Shown in pieces: positions 1 through 13,169 of a stretch of DNA of 64,000 nt. Every line of letters starts with the position of its first letter. Within the stretch, counting starts at the first letter, position 1. The stretch comes from Eudorina sp. 2006-703-Eu-15 (taxonomy: Eukaryota; Chlorophyta; Chlorophyceae; Chlamydomonadales; Volvocaceae). The stretch spans positions 284,546 through 348,545 of the forward strand of contig BDSI01000072.1 in assembly GCA_003117195.1 (NCBI GenBank). The letters run 5' to 3'. Below the pieces are notes generated by a model, which searched no databases, was not told the DNA's origin, and saw only the letters and a list, made by a program, of their open reading frames with translations. The position numbers and the translations under genes are program-made.

Positions 1-3000
1 GCGTCCGTAGTGGGCACACCGTACTGGATGGCGCCAGAGGTGAATGCGCCACGGTGCAACGCCTAGATGCAAGGATGAAGTCGAACTCGCGCTCTTGCAG
101 CAGTCCGTATCAACGCGGACTGCACCAGGAAGTGCACCGGGAAGTTCTGCAACTTTGACTTGAGGCCGCGGGCGTCACCTGTGTTTGAATACCGCCGAAG
201 GGCGAACCCTTACAAGCGTAAACCCGCTTGTTGATAGCAGCGTCAGCGACTGCGGGTGCTTGCGTGAGAAGCGCCAACCCGTCTGGAACGTTGCCCCGAC
301 AGGTGATTGAAATGACTCAGGTGACGAGCAGCAGCGATATATGGTCGGTTGGCTGTCTGATTATCGAGCTCTTGACCGGATCGCCGCCATATTTCGACCT
401 GGTGCCCATGTCGGCAATGTTCAGGATTGTACAGGTAAGGCGTTGTCGTAGAAGCAGATCACGCGCCATTCTCTAGCTGACCCGGTTCATCGGCGCGCCA
501 GGCTAGCAGGCGCAATTGCCGTCGCCCATCGCGCTGGTTGGCGCTGAGTTTCGCATCAAACTTTCGGCGGTCCGAACGCGGTAACTCGGCAGGCTTACAC
601 AGCCGTTCCCGAATCACTTTCTTCGCGCGTTGTTCCCCCGCGCAGGACCCCATGCCGCCTCTGCCCGAGGACATCAGCATGATGCTGCGGGACTTCTTGT
701 GCCGGTGCTTCATGAAGGTACCACAGTGAAAACAGCAGCGAACGCTGGCCGCAGCTGAACGCTGCGTAGCCCGCATTGCCGGGTTGCCCCTAACCCGCAA
801 ATAATTCCGGTCATGCGCTGCCCATGGTCCGCACCGAGTGACCGGGGGCACGTCCGGGGTTCGATCCGGGACCCAGCACACGGATGAGCGAAACGAACCA
901 GCAGCCACCCGACGTGCAGTGTAAACCCTCGATATCCCCTGCCTTGCACCGTTGCTCCCTCCCTCCCTCACTCACACCGCCGCCGCCAGGACGCGAAACT
1001 GCGGCCGGACGCGCGCACGCTCCTGCAGCACGAGTGGCTGCAGCACCACCGCCGGACGCTCCGCATCAGCTGGCGGCGCGACAGGGGCCAGACCTTCCGC
1101 ACGATCATGCAGATGCGCACAGCAACGCGCCAGGCGCCCGACGCGCATGAGACCATCAACAGCGTGGTGACCCGTATGATGGCAGCTGCGGATGAGGATG
1201 GAAATGGCGGCGATGCAGCGGCGGGCAGCGGCCTCGCCAGCACTTCAACGGGCGCCGCCCTGGGGCCGCTGGGTGCGGGTGCTGCCGCTTCCGTCGATGG
1301 CAACGCGCTTGTCGGGCAGCAGAGCGGCGAAGTTGCTTCCAGGGGTCACGACGCAACGGCACCAGCGGCGGTGCTACCCGGCGAGGACGTGCGGACAGCG
1401 CTGTTGGCGGAGTCGGGGCAGTCGTCAACGCCGCAGTACAGCGACTCTGCCGCGGCGGGTGGAGTCGGCTCAACATTACCGTATGCAATGCCGGACCAGC
1501 TGTCGGCGCAATCACCCCGCATCCCCGGCGCGGATGCCGGGATGGCATTGACACGGAGGCCCGACGCACCAATCCCCGCAGCTGCCGCATCGTCTCAGCC
1601 GGTCGGTGCTGCATCGCAGCGGGTGCCGACGAATACCGCCGGCATTGCACCAGCAGGCATGGCGGCGACTGGGCTCGGAGGGCATGCAGCGGACCCGGGC
1701 ATCTCAGCGCCCCTTCCGAACGCCGCAGTGGACGCCGGATTGACCTGGGGCTCCCAGGCTTCTACCGCGCAGGCTGCCAACCTCACGGGTCTGATCCAGC
1801 GGCTTCAGGGCGTGGCAAACGTCGATGGCGTTGGCACCCACGGAAGGCCCATGGCGCGGGATCTTGCGCCTTGGATGGATGGGGGAGGGCAGGCGTTTGA
1901 CACGCTGCGCCAACCGTCGCGCCCTGCTGCGGGCTGGCCGGGCTGGGACGCAGGTGTGCCACGATTGAGGTTTTAGACTGCGCTGCGTGCTGGACTCTTC
2001 CGATATGGGGTGCCCACGGCCGGGTGCATTGCCCTTGCCCAGCGCCGGCTGCACTGCCCTAGCCCGCGGCCGAGTAGGATACAGCCCAGACGCACCCAGA
2101 CCGCCCACGGCCGGATGCACTGCCCTTGCCCACGGCCGGATGCGTCAGCCAGCAATTGATAAGCTTCTTGAGGGCGGGGATTCCGCTTTCACTGGGTGAG
2201 TTGCCCCTTCGCCTCGGCCCTTGCGCCGCAGCTGCTGCTGCATCGGATCAGGGCGACTTGCTGGGACCGCTGGAGGCGGAGGCGGTGGGCAGCAGCCTGA
2301 CGACGCAGGCGACCATGCTCCGCCGCCAGGTGGGCATCGAGAGGACGCAAAGCGACACGGACATGTGCTGGGGCAAAGGACTGCGCCCATGTGGCACGCC
2401 GGTTCGCCTGGGTTGAAGCCCATGCGTACCTGTGCCGAAGCGTGCTGGGGTATCGTCCCTGTTGGCCGCAGGTCCGGGACCTCGTCCACAAGCTGCGGCC
2501 CGGGAGCCGGCAGGACGCGCTCTCCGCCCGGGAGCCCCTTGCCAGCGCCCGGGAGGGACCCGCCACGACGGCAGCGAAGGCGGCCAAGGAGCTGGAGCAG
2601 ATGATTTCGGCGCCGCCGCCGCCTCCGGTCACCACGCCGGCGAGCCCTTGGGGCGGCGCAGGCGGCGAGACGCAGCACCACCCGGCGGAGGTGAAGGCGA
2701 TGTTCTTGAACGAGGGCGGCGTGCTGGTCGTGATGGAGGTCTTGGACGCGGACAACCAAAAGGTGCGGCAGCCGCCAGCCAGCCAGGGGGCCCGGTCCAC
2801 CCGGTCACGAGCGGGCGCATGGGCGACGTGAGAAACAGTGTCGGTTTTTCCCCACAGGGGCGCATGCGGCACCCGTTTCCGAACCAGTTCCGGGTCGTGC
2901 ATGCCCGAACCGGGTCGGGCATGCGCGGCTTCCGGGGTGCCAGTTGAACGGCGCCTCCCTCTCGTACAGCATCGCGGCCATCCGCTTCATGCACCTCTCC

Positions 3001-6000
3001 TACAGGCCCGGTGCCTGGCCTGCCACATTTGAAAAAGATGCCATAAAGGGCCGCCTGGGGTTCACCTCGCTAGGTGAGCCACCTATGCCGCGTCTGCGCA
3101 TATCACGGGTCCCCCAATCCGGAATGTGCATTGTGGGGACGTCCGGTTGGTCCTTTCACCTCCCCAGGCCGTGGAGGCAGTCCTAGACCTGGTCATGGCG
3201 CTGGTCCGCGACGACGTGCGGCTGCTGGAGAGCTTGTGCCTGGTGGGCCTGGTGCCCACGGTGATGCGCTACACGCAGCAACCGTACCCCGCGAGCCTGC
3301 GCCTCAAGGCCGCCACCTTCATCCACGCGCTCTGCTTCCAAAGGGACTCGACGCTGCAGGTAGCCGCGCAGCGAGACGGTAGCTGTCCTTACACACGAGG
3401 TGGTGGTTGTGAGCTCGCGTACAAGCCGAACGGCTGTACCTTTGTTTGGTGTCCCCTGCGTCCATACTGCCGCGCCATCATGAAAGCCTCCGGAATGCCA
3501 GGTCGCTTGCACCGCCGGCCGCCTTCTGACCCGCTTGTGCTGACTTGTGCGGCGCCCAGCTTTTCGTGGTGGCGCCACGGTCGAATCCTCTTTGGGGCGT
3601 GATGGCCTCTGCTTGCTGGCCCGCAGCTTTTCATCGCGGCGGGCGGTCTGAGGAAGCTGTGCTGGATGGTGGCGGACAGCGTCGCGTCGGAGCCTTCGGC
3701 GCTTAGCTATGTCGGAATACAGTGCCTGCTGCAGGTAGGCATGTGCGGCCGCTCTCATGTGAAAGCGGTACTACCGCGTCCTGGTGCGATCCGTCCCACG
3801 CTGCGAATGAGTAGGTACAGGCTGATCACCCTTGCCATGGTAAGACATGCCATGATGGCGTCCCGCCAACGTCAAATTCCTAATTCCCAGTGTCGAATCC
3901 GCGCTCGTCGCTTTGGTGTGCTTCCCGTGAGCTTCGGCGTGTCACCTTTCGTGTGCCCGTGATACTGGCACATGGTGGCCCCCCTCCTCAGGTCCTCCAA
4001 TGTTACGCCACGCTGCCGCTGAACTACATCTGCCGCATCCTGGCGCACTGCGGGCTCGTGCCGCGGCTGTACAAGCTGCTTAAGGAGGCCATCGACCGGC
4101 GTAGCACCCTGGCGTCATCCCACGGGACGCAGCTGGGCCGGCCGGCTGCGACCGCCAGCGCCGCGAACGGCGTCGGACCATCGGGTATGGAGCTGTCGGG
4201 AGCCCGGGGGCAGCGAGCGGATCGGGGCCCAAGCGCCACGGGGTCGGTTGGGGCCCATCACAACCGGTCGTCCTCGACGGCGCCACTGCTTCCCGATGGC
4301 GCAGGAGTGGCAGGCGTCAGCGCGGCGCCAGCGGCCGGCGCTGGACCCCAGGCGGCCACGGGTGCGGCGAGCGGATTACACCGGGGCCCGCCAGCGCCGC
4401 TGACGGGCGGCCTGGCGCCGGGCTCCGCAGCGACGGCCGGGGAGGCGCGAGGCGTGGGCATCCCAAATGAAACCCTCACGTACGACCAGGTGCGCGGACG
4501 AGGCGCATGCGTTCCGGCCGTCCTCGGCTGCGCAGGTCGCAGCAAAGGATGGTGCTGCGCTGCAGCAAATGTATGACTCGTTTTGAGCATCTGGGGGTTC
4601 GTTGTCGACAACTGTTGTAGTTCTAGCTGTTGAATGAAAACGGTTTCAGGCCGGTTTTGCTCCGACAAGCATAGGATTCAGTGAGAGAACAACGTGTATT
4701 AAACGTATTCAGGTTCTCCTCGTCCTAGCTCCCTTCCGAGGCGTTTAGCCTCGTTGCTAAGAAGGCCGAAACGACTTCCGTACAGTTTCCATTCGATTGT
4801 AACCACCATAGGGTCACTCATTGCGGCGCCTCATGGCGATACCGCTTCATGCTATACCGATAGAGCATGCGTCTATCCTTATAGGATAGTCATTTCATAT
4901 TCGGTTTCCTTTTGCGCTCCTTAGGTCGCACAGCGACTAAGTACTCGCGCTGCAACAACAACCCATTGGGGGTGTTAGCGCATGATCCTTACCATGGTTT
5001 GCCGGTGTCTGCAAATCATTGGCGGAGTGTGCCAGGCTGTTTGCCGCTGGTCACCCCACGCTTCGTGCGGGCATGCAACCTTCCCCATCGTGTGTGACCG
5101 GCCCGCGCCCGCCCACCCGCCCACCCGCCTGCCCGCCCAATCACCCGGGCGCCAGGTGCTGTACCTGATGGACACAACGGTGTATCTGCTGGTGGTGCTG
5201 AGTAACGCAGACGGTGCCGTGAAGGCGGCCATGTGCACCCGGGACAACCTGCTGCAGCACCTGGAGTGCCTCAGGCGCCTGCAGCCGCCGCACCTGGTCG
5301 AGGTAATGATAGCCCTACCGCTCGGTGCTGCAGCTGCTGACGGCACATTTTGTTGACTGTCGCGACCTGTGAAGGTGTAATACATGGGCGCACCAGCGTT
5401 GCACTGTGCCTAGGGCGTCCAAGCCGGGTGAATCCGTTTTGTCCTTGCTGACTGGACCTAACCCTCTCGTCCGGGTCGCGGCGGTTTTGCCGCAGATGCT
5501 TCGCTGCTTGCGCAACCTCACCAGCGATCCAGCCGTGCTGCCCGCGATTAAGGATGCGGGGGCGATCGCCTGCCTGGTGCCTCTGCTGGCGTACACCCTC
5601 GAGCGGCCGAGCTCCAGCGGTGCCAGCGTCGCCACGTCGGCGGCGGCCATCGCCTCGGGGCCTGCCGGGCCGTCCGGCTCTGCGGCAGCGCCGAGTGGGG
5701 TTGCCAACATCTTCAGCACCACTGCGGTGCTGCCCAAAAGCGAGGTGCAAATGGAGGCGCTGAACGCGCTCTACAACCTGTGCATGTACAATAAGAAGGT
5801 GCGATACAAGGCTTGAGAAATGCTTGCTACCTGTATTGCGGTTCCAGGGGAATCCATACCGTCTAAGTACATTCCGCAGCCTTGCGGAAGCGATATGCGC
5901 CTGTGCGTTTGGTCAGCAAGGACTCTAGACACAGCGACATTCACTTGGTTTCGCCTCTCGGCGCTTTCCCTTCTGCTCCTGGCAGGTTCATATGGAGGCG

Positions 6001-7605
6001 GCGGCCTCCTCCAACATCATTCCACACCTCTGTTCCTTTGCCGCGCAAGGCTGGGCGGCCGTGTCCTTCGCCCGGCGGCAGCGCCAAGCCTCAACCGGCG
6101 GCGCAGCGCCGGCTGACGGCGCCCAAACCCCGCGCGCCGATCAAGCGCCTTCGCAGGCTGTAGATCCGGAGACTCTGACACCCGGATCGGCCAGTGCGCT
6201 TGCAGCCGCTGCGGCGCAATGGCCGACCGTCCGCGGCTTCGTGGTCCCGCTGTTGCTTGGCATGGTCGCCTGCAGCGCCAACACGCGAATGAAGTTGTTC
6301 CAGAGCCATGGCCTCGAGATCTTCTTGCAACTGCTGTCAGACGAGGTGGGCATCATGACAATGGGCCTGCCCAGGGTCCAGGGCCGACCGTTGGCTGCCT
6401 GTGTGCAGGCTTCCAACGATGCCCCCTTAACTGTGCCTTCGCGTCCTGGTTTACAACGCGGGCGTCATATCACTCATGGCTTCCCGTTGAATGTGCTTAG
6501 ATAAGAAAGCCGCCCGACACAAACCCGTTGGATGTGTCGTCTACGTTATCGTCCTGCAGGACAGTCGCAGCGTACTTGGAGTGCTGCAGGCTCTGGACAG
6601 CTGGCTCGCGGAGGACCACAGCCGCGTGGAGACACGCCTGACGCAGCGAGATGCAGTCAAGGACCTGGTCGAGCTCTACGCCCGCAGCTGCGCCGCGCAG
6701 GTACCGCTCCCAGGCCGCCCGCGTGGAGGGCGTGGAGCCGATGTCTTGCCGCGCCCCCTCTACGGGTTGGGAATTAAAACACATAGCGTGGTTCTGCTTA
6801 GCGCCGCCCGCGGAGCTTGCCTCGCCACCAATCTCCTTGAGCCAGTGGCCAACAACTGTTCAGGCTGTTAGGCAAGGGATTTGTTTAGAAAAGGAACCCG
6901 CCCAGGGGTGTGTGCTCGTCAGTGGTGTCTGTCGTCCTGGTCGCCTGGCAAGGAAAGCTGCGCCCTCCACGATTGTAGTCTTTGCTGCATTGAGCCTGTG
7001 CATGTTTTTGGTGTGGGGTCCTGCCACAGGACATGCAATCCAAGCTCGAAGCGCTGCGCACTATGCTGGGTCGGTCCTCGAAGCTGGCAGTAGCGCTGGC
7101 TATGGGTGGCTTGGTGCCGTGGCTGCTCGCCATGATCTGGCACGCGGCGCCCATCAACCGCGTGAAGATTTTGGACATTGTCCGGTAGGTTACCGGGCAG
7201 TGTGGGCCGGAGGGTCCTATCGTCACATGCCCGGTTTTGTGTTTGCCTGGACTTGCAAAGATGCGCCCGACGCCGACGCATCCTGACCAAACTTCGTGCT
7301 TCCGGTAGGAGGCGCATGAGGCCGGGAGGAGATGGTGCGCTGCCGGTGTGCCGGAAGAGGGACTCGATTAGCGGGGCCCTTCCTACGAAAACGGGATCCC
7401 AAACGAGCATGTACAAATGTTTCGGCCCACACCCAATAACAGGATTTTGTACGAGCATTACCCGCGGCCCAAGGAGTTCATCATCATGTTCAAGATCCAG
7501 GACGTCCTGGCCTCGTTGCTCAGGATGCACGGCCGGGACGCGGACGCCGTGATCCAGCAGGCGCAGCGGCTCCTTGCCGCTTTCGACATCAACGTCCTGC
7601 TGTGA
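1..7605 (+). CDS. MAP3KE1: MAP3K-epsilon / Cdc7-SepH-like protein kinase with ARM-like repeats, 3' part (5' end outside window)
   Basis: Ser/Thr kinase related to plant MAP3K-epsilon and fungal Cdc7/SepH, which act in cell division and polarity signalling. Exons read from splice consensus: 1-39, 303-434, 646-717, 990-1953, 2232-2329, 2472-2762, 3168-3359, 3627-3734, 3992-4489, 5156-5302, 5496-5798, 5986-6345, 6560-6700, 7030-7184, 7443-7605; all phases agree and give about 1220 residues. The window opens in the activation segment ([11 protein letters not shown]), followed by [15 protein letters not shown] (subdomain IX) and [13 protein letters not shown] (subdomain XI). A low-complexity Ala/Gly linker follows, then helical ARM-like segments ([36 protein letters not shown]). 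The C-terminus, [14 protein letters not shown] ending DINVLL, matches my memory of the plant MAP3K-epsilon tail. The N-lobe and the start codon lie outside the window. Family assignment is firm; individual exon edges in the linker are less so. Confidence 0.88.
2011..2146. repeat. intronic GC-rich minisatellite in the kinase gene
   Basis: About four imperfect copies of a roughly 27-nt unit built on GCCCACGGCCGGATGCACTG lie in the intron between the exons ending at 1953 and starting at 2232. No protein homology is visible. It is probably a simple local expansion. Confidence 0.6.
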
Positions 7606-8829
7606 AGCTCTGCTCGATCAAGCATCCAGCGGCGCCAAGGGACCGGGTGTGGGCATCCAGGCACACGCGCCGTCCTGAATAGGGGTTCCTGAAAAGGCTA
7701 CCAGCGCTCCCCATCAGCGCGCACGTTGGGTGGGAAGTCGGAGGTTGCCGCTTAGATGGTGCGGCGGAGGTTGCCGCTTAGAAACAGTAAACCTCCTGAA
7801 CCTGAGATAGGACGAAACGCAATTGCAACATGGCCGTTATGCGAGGTCACAACAGTGTTTCTGATGTCAAGCGAACGTGTCAGCGCCGTCTTGTCTTGTT
7901 GGCCAAACATACACTCGATACGTCGATATGGACGTGGGTTATAGAACTGCCCTGTTGCAGGCGGTCGCACTGGAAGCTGTTGTCGTTGTCACGGAGTCCG
8001 CCTTCACTTATGCGAATGCATGTGGGGATTTTCAGCCATGCGGGTTCAACCATTTGGACGGGTGGGCGCTTTGGCGACGGCGTGTCCGCGCCCGTTCGGG
8101 TGGTGTTTTAGGCTGGTGTTTTAGGCCCGTGCTTCCCGATGGTGGCCGGCCTATCAGGCCTACTACCTGTCACGTGCAGTTTCGGGCAGTATGCGCCGCA
8201 GGGCAGGTGAACGCAGCCGGCGGCTACTTGGTTCCTGATCCAATAGTTGATTGCGAATTATACGGGGGGATAAGATTGAGCTCACACAGGAATGCACGGC
8301 GCATGGGCAGACGACAACCTGAGACACTATTCCGCATGCGGATCCTGGCGCTCCCCTGGAGCGTCTCCCGCTGTAGACAAGAAATTCTGCTGAGACTGCG
8401 GTTGTGCTCGGTTTCTTACGAGTTTGTTCAAGTATCAATGACGGGTGTGGTTTCGCATGCGGGGGTCACGGACGGGTACGGCGGGTGCAGAGGGTGGTCT
8501 GCTCCCCAGTGCTCCCTAATACAATTCAGTGGTGCGCCCGCTTACCCGTGTAAGTCGACACGTGCCTCTTGGAGATGACACTTACGCTAGCATCCGCAGC
8601 GATCAGGTGCGCCGTGCTTACCGTACCCGATCCCTGCAGTGACCGTCGCTGCATACCTCTTATCATGAAACAGTTCCCATGATTACGTCAAGCATGCAAG
8701 GAATTATTGCGTCTAAACCTAAAACATATCCAGCGAGATACAGGTTACGTACGAACACGTCTTACGAAGAGCGCAAGTTCTCCCGAAGAGCGCAAGCTCT
8801 CTACAAACTCACCCAGAGGAAACTCTTTC
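7606..8829. other. intergenic region between kinase and CK2-beta genes
   Basis: No convincing gene on either strand. It holds the 3' UTR of the kinase gene and a short direct duplication around 7741-7785 (GGAGGTTGCCGCTTAGA twice). The first TGTAA-type polyadenylation signal I find after the kinase stop is near 8549, which would make a long 3' UTR of about 0.95 kb. Reading frames here lack family features. Confidence 0.5.
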
Positions 8830-8838
8830 TATAAATAG
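8830..8838 (+). promoter_or_regulatory. TATA-like box upstream of CK2-beta
   Basis: TATAAATAG lies about 390 nt before the chosen CK2-beta start codon, in AT-richer DNA. A short direct repeat (GAAGAGCGCAAG, twice) precedes it at about 8765-8800. The position would imply a 5' UTR of about 360 nt. No transcript evidence is available. Confidence 0.35.
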
Positions 8839-9218
8839 GTACGTTTTGAGGAGGCATCCGTGACAGTCACCCGGAAAGGCTTTCTGTACCGCGAATGGTT
8901 TAACACGGACAGCAGCATCGAAAAGCCGAAACCAACACTTAACTGCGATCTTGAGCCCATTACTTGGTAGGTGGCGGGGCTCCGAAAGGCGTATCTGTCT
9001 TTCTGGAACGCTTTGGTCAGCGCGGAGCTATTTACACGGTATACGCAATCCTTTTTCAATATCGATATCGTCCGGGTTCTTGGCAGGTTGCAGCTATTGG
9101 TCTTGCGGTCGCAGAAGTGGTGGTTCGCACCCTGCCGCTGATAGCGGCTTGGGTGGGCTGAGGCCCGTGCTGAGCGGCTTTTAGCTGTACATATTAAAAC
9201 GACTATTACGCAGCTGAA

Positions 9219-10732
9219 ATGGCCAGCCGGCAAACGGAAAGCTGGAGAGTTGCGCCCCCAGCCGGGCGTCAAGAGGCCCCGGACCTTGTTACTGACTCCG
9301 AGTCAGAGGAGTCGGAAGACGCGTCCGGTTCGGATCAGGAGGAGCCAAGCTGGTCGGTTCCCGCACTTGTCTTGCGCGCCAAGGGGTTTCGTCTCCGCCG
9401 CCCGTGCTGAGACGTCACCTATGGTTCCGTAGTTTGCTTTAACGATCACATTGTCACTGCAGGATTTCGTGGTTCTGCAGTCTCCGCGGGAACGAGTTCT
9501 TCTGCGAAGTGGACGAGGAGTACATAGAGGATGACTTCAATCTGTCGGGCCTCAGCTCCCAAGTGCCATACTACGAGTATGCGTTGGATATGATTTTAGA
9601 CAACGAGCCTCCTCACGATGTGATGCTGACGGACCAGCAGCATGAGCTGCTAGAGAGTGCAGCAGAAATGCTGTATGGGCTTATACATGCCAGGTGTGCT
9701 CTACTAGGGGACTGAAAAGAAGAGGGGTTGGGTTGGGTCGGGACGGCGTTGCTGATACCAGGGATGGCCTGCTTGGGTGTCGACCTATTGTCGGAATGCG
9801 TCGTCCTGTTGCAGGTACATCGTGACGGCACGGGGCCTGGCCTGCATGCTGGAGAAATTTAAGAACTATGAGTTTGGCCGATGCCCGCGCTTCTACTGCG
9901 AGGGGCAGGCCTGTCTGCCAGTTGGCACCTCAGACGTGCCGGGGCAGTCGACGGTCAAGATTTTCTGCCCCAAGTGCGAGGTGGGTTGCGTGCGACGTAC
10001 AATGATCCAATCGATTTGCCTATGATTGTCTCCCTCAACTAATTGGGGATTTGAGGAGTATTGCCTTGCGTCCATACTAAGTCATGCAGGCTAGCGGCGA
10101 GGGGCGGGGCTGGCGGGGGCTTCCCAGCTTGGTCAAGGGCTCTTCCAGAACCCCTCCTGCCTGCAGCACTTTTGTATGCTGATGTGGCAAGGAACCCACG
10201 CAGGACATCTTCTACCCGCGCTCCGAGTACCAGTGCAGCATTGACGGGGCGTACTTCGGAACGACTTTCCCGCACTTGTTGCTGATGACCTACCCCATGT
10301 ACCGGTGAGCCCTCGGGGATGGGCTTCGATGTACAACCTCTGCCGCATGTAAGGAAAGGGGGGGCGCGTTGCACGTGTCGAATGCCCTGCATTTGCACCG
10401 CGGTTGGTGCGAGAAGGGACCAAGCGACGTGTGGCAATCGACCCAGTCGAAACGACCGGAACTGTTAGTGTACCTTGGGATCGAGCTGCATGGGAGTGGG
10501 GTCCTTGGGATTGAGCTCCTTGAGGCCCTCGGATGTCTCCTTGCCGTCCGCCCTTAGGCCGCCCAAGAGCGTGGAACAGTACGTGCCGCGCATTTTTGGC
10601 TTCAAGCTACACCCGTCCGCGTATGGCAATCGTGAGCCGGCCCCGGCGCGCAACAGCCAGCGCAGGATAGCGGCACGGCCAGCAGCCGACGCGAAGGACG
10701 GACAGCAAAAGCAAGAAGAGGACAGCTTGTAG
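9219..10732 (+). CDS. CKB1: casein kinase 2 regulatory subunit beta
   Basis: Regulatory beta subunit that dimerises and docks two CK2 alpha catalytic subunits, acting in nucleus and cytosol. Exons 9219-9352, 9463-9693, 9815-9980, 10204-10304, 10558-10732 join in frame to 268 residues. The exon 1/2 junction restores the family signature [20 protein letters not shown], which fixes both splice sites. The zinc-binding cysteines that hold the beta dimer are at about residues 145, 150, 173 and 176 (CPRFYC ... FCPKC). The family block [18 protein letters not shown] and the tail [10 protein letters not shown] follow. Ahead of the core is an acidic Ser-rich stretch ([18 protein letters not shown]), itself CK2-consensus-like, where animal beta subunits carry a short autophosphorylation site. 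After the core comes a basic/Gln-rich tail ending KQEEDSL. The start is the first ATG of an open frame and could be shorter. Length is slightly above the usual 215-290 midpoint. Confidence 0.93.
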
Positions 10733-12914
10733 GTATGTGCAAGCAGCATGCCGCGGCGAAGTTGGCGAATCGGCTGGTGCGGCGAAAGCTGTGATGCCGG
10801 TCTCCGTTGAGTTCGTGATGCCGGTTCCCGATGAGGGTTCGTTGCTCGTCGGTCGCGGTCTTTGGCGCTGGTAACCCTGTCCCCGTTGTCGATCATCTCG
10901 TCCAAGGCTCGTCCGATGTATTTGGATTCCTGACCAGAACCGCCAGCCGGATGATAGCTGGCGGACGGCTGGTCCCGAACGCCGGCGGCTGGTCTCGAAT
11001 GGGGCGCTTGAGAACAAGCCGGGTTGTATGTCTCGGCACGCGGTATGTCTCGGCACGCGGTGGTTTGCGCAGGGTGGCAATGTATGCGGGAGATGGTGGC
11101 TGACTTTCTATTTGGGCCGCGCGCGCGGGCTGTGCAACTGTGTTCCTCCGTGCGCCACCGCAGACGAGTGCAGAGTATGCGTTGTGCACTCGTCGACAGC
11201 GACCTGCGGCGGCTCCCAAGCCTTGCGCAGAAATCTATGCAGTGTTGTCCTGTCTTCGGGTCTCGGCCAAATACTAGTTCGTTGTTGCGTGCGATTGGGC
11301 GCACCCCCTCCCCCGCATGTGGACGTTGACTGGGGCCTGATGCAGGTGGCCTGTCCTTTGCCTTGTTCATCTGAACCGCCGGAGTTCAGGTCAGGTTCAG
11401 GTCAGGTAGTTGGTTGGCTGCTTCATTTCCCCTGTCTCGACTGCGTCGATTGTATCACTGGCGAGGCAGGGGTGCCAAAGTGATGGATGGGTCGTGTAGC
11501 GCGTGGGTCGAAGTGGTTGTGCGTTTGGACGTGAAGGTTTGTTGTTGTGATGATTTGTGTTCAGCGTTCCTCGCTGAAGCTGTAGTGTCTTCGGTACACC
11601 ACGGTTGGTGTTGACTCCTGTCTTCCTTCGGGGGCCCAACAGGGAGCACCAACCATGACAATGTGCTATCGCGGCTCCCATCCATGCTCGTTCGATGCAT
11701 CCAAGGGTGTCCGGAAAGATCTCGCGGGTGCGTTTGCCGCCCGCTGGTGGCCGCCGCAAAAAGAGGGCGAACGATACGGTCGATGGACATCGGCCTCGGT
11801 GGGGCATCGTACATAACGGCCGCGGCGCGTGTGCGGCTGCTGCCGGACGGGTTGGGTGGAGTCTGGAGTGGAATGCCCTGATTGAGTTATGTGTGAGCAG
11901 CAGCGAGTTAATCTTCTTGCGTCGCGTGCCCATTGAGTCGACGTTTTTGAGATACTGACGCCATGCTACCGGGGCATGTGCCCAGGAGAGTTTCCGCATG
12001 AGCCGCCTTCACGCGCGAAGACGGGCTCTTGGCCATCTCATGGGAGGGCACTGGGCTGCGCACACGTGTGCCGTGACCGGATTTTAGTGCCTGCCAAAAG
12101 CCCTTTGTGTCTGCCCTCATGGACGAAGCATGCGACGCGGACCAACACACATACATGTGGGCTTCTCATTAAACACATACATGTGTGGGCGGGCGGGCGG
12201 GGGCCGGGCTCATCCACATGTGTGTGATGTGGGGGGCCCCATTCATCATCTCCTCGTGAGTCGTGCTGCCTGGCAAAATACGCATTCAGAAAATGTGGAG
12301 CACACATCTGACGGTGGAGTCCGGGGCTACGTGCCAGCTCTGTGGTCTTGTTCAATGTGGTCTAGCTTGTTGTGTAATTAGACAACATTACACGAGGGAC
12401 CACATCCAAGATGGTACGTGCGCGCGCAGCCCGCATTTAGTGCAGTGGCTGCAGGGCGGTGGCTTCGCGGCTCATCCACAGTCATGCTCGGGAGGTGCTG
12501 GCGGCGCCTACATGCAGTACGCGGGAGCCACGCGATGGCGTCTGGTAATGGAAGGCTCTTCTCCACGATGGCGGAGCTGTAGCGGAGACGGGTGCGGCCG
12601 GCAACGGCACAGCAAGGGGCAGCATGTGCACGCACATCATGAGTGGGTCTTGTGGGCGTAGCGTGGGACGTGGGACGAGGTCAGACAGGAGGGAGCTTAT
12701 GTGGCTTCACACTTCAGTTCGCATCACTACAAGGCGGCCAGCAGCACCGCCTGCTATGAGCGGCAGGCGTGCGAGTATCGTGTAGTGGATGGCACACGCA
12801 GCTGACAGGACGGCATGCCACTGACCGCATTTAGTTGTTTCGCTCTGACCCACCAGCTGGCTGTCACGCCGCCCGGCTATCTAGAGGCAGCTGCGCGCTG
12901 TTGCGCTAATAGTG
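10733..12914. other. gene-poor intergenic DNA
   Basis: No gene recognised. It contains short local duplications such as TGTCTCGGCACGCGGT repeated near 11030-11065 and ACACATACATGTG repeated near 12147-12185. Long frames on either strand (for example about 11397-11999 on the minus strand) show no family motif, no splice-supported continuation and compositionally odd translations, so I leave them uncalled. Confidence 0.5.
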
Positions 12915-13169
12915 GAATCCGAGCTGGCGGATTCCAGATCCCAGTTACTCCGTCTGTTCATGAGCACGGCAGTGGACCTAAACCGGTGCTGGGAACACGG
13001 CCCTCCAGGGGACGGTGGCACTGTCGCCCTAAGAAACGCTGTGACACACGTGGGCGGGCAAGCACGCCGGCTGAGCCTGGCTTTGCGGTGGAGCATCGAT
13101 GGCTACATGCACCGCACCTTATCACAGCAAGGATCTGGAACCAACCATATAGGTAGTGATGACGTGTGA
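12915..13169 (+). other. unassigned coding-like fragment
   Basis: An open frame preceded by in-frame stops at about 12906-12911 reads as a plausible protein segment (ESELADSRSQLLRLFMST ... RRLSLALRWSIDGYMH), with hydrophobic/charged periodicity better than the surrounding shadow frames. There is no ATG at its beginning, so if real it is an internal exon or the remains of a transposon gene. I recognise no family. A second open stretch overlaps its end and runs to about 13307. Confidence is low. Confidence 0.2.

Noticed and set aside
853..873. tRNA T-arm-like string GGGGTTCGATCC
   Set aside because: Only two stem pairs close and no acceptor, D or anticodon arms can be built around it; it lies in a kinase intron.
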